From assembly GCA_023159155.1 (NCBI GenBank), contig JAJNNX010000015.1, positions 248,001 through 312,000 of the forward strand: a stretch of DNA of 64,000 bases, written 5' to 3'. The translations under genes were made by a program, and so were the position numbers. Each line of letters opens with the position of its first letter. The stretch's first letter is position 1. The DNA is from Ustulina deusta. Taxonomy: Eukaryota; Ascomycota; Sordariomycetes; Xylariales; Xylariaceae. Positions 58,247 to 64,000 of the stretch are shown here, one piece after another. A model generated the notes under the pieces. It was given only the letters and a program-made list of their open reading frames with translations, had not been told where the DNA came from and made no database searches.

Positions 58247-59574
58247 CTTGATAGAACCGAAAGTCTGCCGTTGGTTTTTGTTTTTATTTTTTTGGTATAC
58301 AGGAGGTATTGTGGCACAGTTGCGGCGCTAATAGTTACCTCAGAAGGGTGGTGGTGGAAGCTCGCGGAGGAGCTCTTCTGAACTCTCGGGCCTGCTTCAC
58401 AAAAGTCGCGTAAATTAATTTCAGAACGCGCCTGGCAGGGGTTGACCGCTCAGCGATTTTCGTTCACCTTTGGCCCCACAAACCGCCAGCTGGCCCTCAA
58501 CTGTCTGGATCAATCAGTCTCATGCTGATGCATCAATCCATCCATTGGTCAAAAGCGACGGGCCTGACCGGACGGCATCGCCGGCATGCCATATGGACTA
58601 TCCCTCATTATTTTCGTTGATCATGTTGTGCTTCGTTCCATATCATCTGTTTCCGGTAATTATAACTCTTATTCTAATGATTTAATTATTTAGAAACATC
58701 TCGATAATGATTAGCGGGTAAGTATTCAGGCCCGCTTTGACGTTGTTTCCATACGAGCTCCTATCTGGTGGAAGTAGAGATAAGTGCGGTACCTTGGAAA
58801 GCAAACCTACTTGTAAGTGACGTATGTAACCTTTAGGTAAGATATACATACCTAGGATCTTCTATTTGTTACATAGGTACCTAAGGTTGCCAGGTCGGGC
58901 TTCAGGTAGTTAGGGTACATTGATGACGAGTTATTGGGATCAATGAGCTCGAAATGCTGGCTGGATTCGATACAGGAAATCCCTACGCACGTACCGATGT
59001 ACCTACTATGTAGGTAAGGTACATGCCGGTATACCATGATGTAAGACTACCTAGAGTAACTACCTGGTAGCTGGACAACGTGCATGGCTCTCTTGAGGGC
59101 ACCAGCAGCTGCCCTCACCACTCAAACAACCAACGCACGCACCGAAACAGCACCGACGATCCACACCACAGCAGCGTCTCATGTTCTGATTTGTCTGGAG
59201 ACGGCGTCCCCCCACTTTAGCTATAGGGGCATCGCTGGGGGAACCTCGACCATATTAGGAACTCGATGCATAATTGGGCTGCGCCTGGAGTCGGTGGGAC
59301 AAAGACTTCGAGGCGATGCCTGGTTGCTTTTTTCTTTCCCTTTGCCTCTCGTCTCGTTCTACTTCCAAGTAGAAAAAGCACTTTGCCGAGACTAGTGTCA
59401 GCTGCAACCTCTGCAGATCATATACGCTTCCTCTCCGTCGTCTGTTCCCGACCCGACTTGGTTGTTTTGCAAACCGTCAACCCACCCCCCAAGAGACCTC
59501 TCCCACCTCGTACTGTTGAGCTTCAGCTGATTGTCGTTTATCTGGACTAACTGACTGCTTTGCAACCCGCCAAA
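58247..59574. other. Divergent intergenic region, about 1.3 kb
   Basis: Promoters of RFC5 (left) and the aminotransferase gene (right). TAGGTA/TACCTA words cluster at 58826-58885 and 58995-59065. No further gene. Confidence 0.5.
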
Positions 59575-61700
59575 ATGTTCAACAACCGCAAGTTCTCTAT
59601 GTAAGTCAGACCGTATTAGACCATCTTCGAATGAATGCAGCGATGCCTACGTCGTGTGAAGACATCTGTCGCTTTTTGGACAAGTAGTCGGATCGCCGAG
59701 CCGCTAACTCCCATACAGGAACAAGAATACGGGTCTTCCTAGAAGAAGATTCAGTATCGGCGACCCGAGCGCCAGTGGTATGTTTTCAAGAGTTCGTAAA
59801 TTGCTTGAGGGCTGCATGTCTCTCTTAGACACACATACATGCCAAGAATTACACAGTCTCTGCCTTCGATGACCGTTGAAAGAAGCAATATCGGTACCCT
59901 GAAGATGATGTACCTACATTGGCGCGAGCCTTGGCTCTTGGCTCTTGGCATTCACCGCCTATCTTCATCTGTCATCAACACATTACTTTATGTCGCTGTT
60001 CTGCTCTCTGGCATATGCTGACGACTTTACTTGGCAGAGACGAGCTCCAAGATCCACAGACAGTTCCGTGCTGCGAATCCTGGGCATTTGGCTCATGCCG
60101 GCCTCGACGCGAGCCGTGCGTCAACTGGTGTTGTGTGGTGTACCGAGCGCGCTGTCGAACATGGATTCTCGGACGAGCCCGAGCTGTGGGCCAATCTAGG
60201 CCAAGGTGCCCCGGAGGTCGATGATGAAATTGAAGGCTCGTTCCCTCGACCTACTCATATCGACGTCTCGATTGCCGCTAGAGAGTATGGCCCTACGGCC
60301 GGTATCAAGCCCCTCCGCGCTGCCGTCGCTAGAATGTACAATGAGATGCATCGCCAGGGTAAGGACAGTCAATACTCCTGGGAGAATGTCGCTATTGTGC
60401 CCGGTGGTCGAGCTGGCTTGATCCGCATTGCTGCGATCCTCAACAATGCCTATGTTGGCTTCTTTATTCCTGACTACACAGCATACAATGAGATGATGTC
60501 TCTCTTCAAGAACGTAAGCTTCAATCACCCAAGCTGGGTGAGAACTTCCTGTTCACGCATGATCTAGTTCGCTGCCGTCCCCACGCCTCTTTCTGAAGAG
60601 GATGGCTATCACATCCATCCGGATGTCATTGCCAATGAGATCGCTCGGGGTACTTCAGTCATTCTGACCTCGAACCCCCGCAACCCCACCGGTCGTGTTG
60701 TTGCCAATCCCGAGCTTGCCGAGATCCAGGACATCTGCCGTGGGCGTGCGACGCTCATTAGCGACGAGTTCTACTCGGGCTATAATTACACGAGCGACTG
60801 TGACGGCACTGTCATCTCAGCTGCCGACAATATCGAGGATGTTGACGAGGATGACGTTCTCATAATCGACGGTCTTACTAAGCGATTCCGTCTACCTGGA
60901 TGGCGAGTTGCATGGATTCTTGGCCCGAAGGAATTCATCAAGGCGTAAGTAGAAACCATCCTCTTTAGCTCCATAGGAGTTTGTTTCACAATTAACACCC
61001 ATATCTACCAGGATTGGCTCTTGTGGTTCCTACCTCGACGGTGGAGCCAACGCCCCTTTTCAGGAGGCTGCTGTTCCCATGCTTGAGCCCAGCCTCGTTC
61101 GCAAGGAGATGATAGCTCTTCAGCGCCATTTCCGAGTAAGTATAAGACCCAGGTCTTACAAAGACCAATAGCCGTTCGCTAACCTGACTGGTTTAAATAG
61201 GACAAGCGGGATTATGTGGTGAAACGCCTGCGCGACATGGGTTTCGTGCTCAAATACGTGCCGGATAGCACATTCTACCTGTGGCTCAACCTCGAGGGCC
61301 TGCCTGGCCCTATCTCTGACGGCCTCAATTTCTTCCAAGCCTGTCTCGAGGAGAAAGTCATCGTCGTTCCCGGTATCTTCTTTGACCTCAACCCGGCGCG
61401 CCGTCGTGATTTGTTTGACAGCCCTTGCCATCATTGTAAGAATTTTTGTCTCGAACCACCCTCTCTTATTAACCTATTACTAACACTCGTTGTTCGTAGT
61501 TGTTCGCTTCTCCTATGGCCCCCGCCTCGATGAGCTGAAGAGAGGCTGCGACGGAATCGAGAGAGTGGTGCAGAAGTCAGTCCACCTCTTCCCACGTTTC
61601 TAAACCTATCAATTTTCTTCCCTTCATCCTTTCCTGTTTGCCCTGCCCGAACAAAATTCTGACACAGCCATTCAATAGATTCAAGAACTTCAGGGACTAG
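59575..61700 (+). CDS. PLP-dependent class I/II aminotransferase
   Basis: Eight exons, 59575-59600, 59719-59777, 60038-60513, 60568-60944, 61012-61135, 61201-61435, 61500-61575 and 61679-61700, all phase-consistent, give 464 residues. Exons 1 (26 nt) and 8 (22 nt) are very small. Fold-type I features: NLGQGAPEVDDE substrate-binding start, YGPTAGIKPLRAAVARMYNE, VPGGRAGLIRIAAIL, TSNPRNPTGRV with the PLP-contacting Asn, LISDEFYSGYNY (Asp and Tyr to the cofactor), and the Schiff-base lysine in DGLTKRFRLPGWRVAW at residue 292. A C-terminal VRFSYGP carries the substrate-carboxylate Arg. It belongs to the aspartate/aromatic aminotransferase superfamily; the exact substrate is not predictable. Probably cytosolic. 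Confidence 0.93.
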
Positions 61701-62778
61701 AGCCCCCCGCCTTCATGGTATCCGCCCCAAAACGGGGAATAGACGTACAGATGCTGAGGGTCGCCGGTTGGATGAGGGACGGAAGAAAGGATATATCGGA
61801 AACGCACACACGGACGGCCGTTGGTTGTCGCGGATTCGACTTTTACTTGCCTGTTGTCTGATTTCTAGAATTCGGTAAAGCAACCGTTTATGCCTAGGTT
61901 AGATGGATACACTACGAGACTAATGAAACAAACTCATGCTATATTTTATTACTCTTCTATCGTGAGTAGAATGATCAGTTCATGCTACGACCTGCTACGC
62001 TGCATAACCACGCCGTCTGACCTGTATATGAAGAACATAACAAACTGCCCCTCATAAAATTTTTGCAAACGTCCACGTTTAGCTGCCTTTCTGCTTAACC
62101 ACGTCGCCCCGATCCATTATCCCATCAGCATCACAAGTATACCGATTTATACTAACTTCCTCGGAGTCCGGAATGCCGAGGAGATAGAAGGATTGACTAT
62201 ATGGGTTGCTGTCGCATCGAAATAGAATGTAGAATGCCGAACAAAGCTACCGCGCCCTAGAAATAGGAAAACGCGAACCAGCGAAACAACGATGATTTTT
62301 TTATTATAGATATACGATCGAAAAACTCATGCTGTGTCGAGATACTGGTACGTATTATGTTGTATCAAGCTAAAATGCTAATATGTCGAAATCAAGTGGC
62401 AAGATAGTTTACGCCGTTTATATGCCGACGCATACGTGCTCGAATAGAAAACTGTAGGTGATAATAAACAGTATGTATGCCTTTCGGCGAGCAGTCTAAG
62501 CAATAAAAACAACGTGGAAATACGCGTGCGTTCGTTCTACGACTGATCGGGTGCGAAAACCGAGCGAATAGAGGCGTTAAGATACGTAGGAATGCTATGT
62601 TGCCGGTATATAAAAATGGCAGAATGAACCGGTGCGTATATGGCCTAAGGTGATCCAGATAGGTATTATGGCTTGAGGTTATAATTCTGCTAGGCGCCTA
62701 CTAGTAGCTTTTCTTGTTGGTTTTTGGCCTCTTGTTTGACTAACTCGAGTCCTTAGGCGGTCGGCCTCTCTTTCTGGG
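61701..62778. other. Intergenic region, about 1.1 kb
   Basis: 3' flank of the aminotransferase gene; AT-rich with no recognised gene. Confidence 0.5.
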
Positions 62779-62989
62779 CTATTGTTCGACTTCACCGTCG
62801 TTTTCCTCGTTATCCGGTGCGGCCGGTTCATCGCCAGCGCTCGTCTTGTTGGTATCGTCAGTTGTTTTCGCGTTTTTTGCCTACTGTCTCATTGCCGACC
62901 GTCTTGTTAATATTCTCAGTTGTCTCATAGGCATCGGTAATCTTGGCTGTCAACTGGGTAACAGCCTTGCTCAGCTGAAGATCATCTAG
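62779..62989 (-). pseudogene. Frameshifted acidic C-terminal ORF, possible gene with sequence error
   Basis: The minus strand is open from a GTAG acceptor-like site at 62991-62990 as LDDLQLSKAVTQLTAKITDA, then YETTENINKTVGNETVG. After a run of six A residues the frame meets a stop, but one frame over it continues TTDDTNKTSAGDEPAAPDNE, then ENDGEVEQ, to a TAG at 62781-62779. With five A residues instead of six it would be a single reading frame. The tail is acidic and disordered. The upstream exon was not identified and I do not recognise the family. Confidence 0.35.
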
Positions 62990-63405
62990 CTACTGAGTTA
63001 TCCAGCCGCAACTAACACCAACCACATGTTTATTCATTCACAAACGATGTTCGCTCGTCGCTTCACGATTTACGAATGGTTTCTTTCAGCCAGAAGAATT
63101 TGTCATAAGCAATTCTCCTGTATTGTTATTCGGCGAAAATACAATCTGTTTGTTGACGCACTGCAAATTATCCCCCGACCCCAACAAAATTAACGGCTTC
63201 TCATCCGACCGTCTTTACCCATGAACGAAGCAAGGAGAAAATTTATCACCATCAACTCCTCATCCTCCATGGACATCCTGCTATAACCCCATAGGAACAT
63301 GAGAGCCCCCTCACTAGTTGAGTATTCCACCAGGACCAACCCGAGTTGATATTATTACAAGAGCTCACTGAAAACTGTTAGTTTCAGGCAAGTAGCAATG
63401 ACGAT
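62990..63405. other. Intergenic region
   Basis: AT-rich region between the acidic ORF and the 3' end of the Aly/REF-like gene. Nothing is assigned; it could contain the unseen upstream part of the acidic ORF. Confidence 0.4.
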
Positions 63406-63959
63406 TTAATGGCTTACTGAAATTTCATCATCCATGGCAGCATCACCATTGGTATTAGCGACGGCGCCATTGGTGTTCTCATTTTGATCTGCTGTGTTAA
63501 AGTAGTCTGCCATCTCAGAATCTAATTCCTCAGCTGTCTTCTTGGCTGGGCGGCTGCTACGACCGGGACGTCTCTTGCGGCCCCGAGCACCGGAGCCGAC
63601 AGCTTTCCCAGCATCTTTCTTCTTGTCATTCGCAGCAGATTTGGGCTGAGCCTTGGGCTGGGTGATGCGCTCAGTAAGAGTCTTCGGGGCGGGAATGATC
63701 TCGGCAGCCTTGGCAGCGCTGACTACGATTTCAATCTATATCATGAAATTAATTAGCTCGACGTAGATGCGCGCCGATATATAGATCGTTTTACCTTGAT
63801 AGGACGATTATCGACCAGGATGCCGTTCAACACATTGAAAGCCTTGCTCGCACCATCGGGCTTGTGGAAAGTGACGGTAGCAATGCCACGGCTGACACTA
63901 TTGGGGCCGTACGAAAGCTCTACCCGCTTGATGGGTCCAACTGAGGTGGTGAAATACTC
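63406..63959 (-). CDS. YRA1: Aly/REF-type mRNA export factor (Yra1/Mlo3-like), 3' part
   Basis: Two minus-strand exons are inside the window, 63959-63795 and 63735-63406; the segment 63960-64000 is intron (CTAAC branch, CTTAG acceptor), so the N terminus is outside. The first exon encodes the second half of an RRM: EYFTTSVGPIKRVELSYGPN, then GIATVTFHKPDGASKAFNVL and NGILVDNRPIK. After the next junction the RRM ends in IEIVVSAAK, followed by an Arg/Lys-rich tail (GRKRRPGRSSRPAKK) and an acidic C terminus (SEMADYFNTADQNEN, MDDEIS). This RRM plus basic and acidic tail is the Aly/REF design, which links TREX to the mRNA export receptor in the nucleus. The stop used is TAA at 63408-63406; a later splice after EIS is an alternative. 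Confidence 0.85.
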
Positions 63960-64000
63960 CTAAGGAGGGCACGAATGTTAGTCTCAAGTATTCCATCCGT

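Noticed and set aside
1..64000. CRISPR arrays, bacterial operons, rRNA or tRNA genes, intact transposons
   Set aside because: None were seen; there are no regularly spaced direct repeats with unique spacers, and gene structure is eukaryotic throughout.

Overview
The window is a chromosomal segment of a filamentous ascomycete (Pezizomycotina, most likely a Sordariomycete; species not identifiable from sequence alone). Evidence: short introns (mostly 50-200 nt) with GTAAGT/GTATGT donors, CTAAC or CTGAC branch sites and YAG acceptors; fungal-type proteins (Sds3-like, Ssn6, DHA1 and sugar MFS carriers, GH51, fungal ADAM, DsbA/FrnE-like, CmcJ-like); and no operons, tRNA, rRNA or CRISPR. Coordinates below come from splice-aware reading by eye, with phase checked exon by exon.

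Layout. 0-14 kb: 3' end of a CmcJ/NvfI-type oxidoreductase gene, a DsbA-fold protein, an Sds3-like HDAC subunit (minus), an unrecognised one-pass membrane protein, and two MFS transporters. 13.8-18.8 kb: gene-poor, decayed DNA with an unrecognised broken gene and a broken chitin-binding (hevein-type) gene, plus small satellites. 18.8-27.6 kb: compact minus-strand housekeeping block: anthranilate synthase I (TrpE) with CpcA/Gcn4-type promoter sites, a small conserved protein with a possible mitochondrial leader, ribosomal protein L3, and the TPR corepressor Ssn6/Cyc8. 27.6-34.1 kb: 6.5 kb gene desert. 34.1-35.3 kb: TMEM115-like Golgi protein. 35.3-38.9 kb: second desert. 38.9-45.9 kb: LisH-WD40 TBL1/Sif2-like protein, GH51 alpha-L-arabinofuranosidase, small conserved protein. 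47-61.7 kb: ADAM metalloprotease, acetyl-CoA synthetase, clamp-loader subunit Rfc5, class I/II aminotransferase, spaced by 1-3 kb intergenic stretches. Right edge: a frameshifted acidic ORF and the 3' part of an Aly/REF (Yra1) mRNA export factor.

Functional themes. Three subunits of different corepressor systems (Sds3 of Rpd3-Sin3, Ssn6 of Tup1-Ssn6, TBL1/Sif2 of Set3C) lie within about 40 kb; this is probably coincidence, since they are far apart and on both strands. Several genes use very small coding exons (12, 17, 22, 24, 24, 26 and 27 nt), which simple ORF scanning misses. Intergenic DNA is littered with short TAGGTA/TACCTA and CACTACA words. I found no convincing new multi-gene system; the most unusual items are the microexons, the possible dual-start mitochondrial leader, the orphan membrane protein and the relics.
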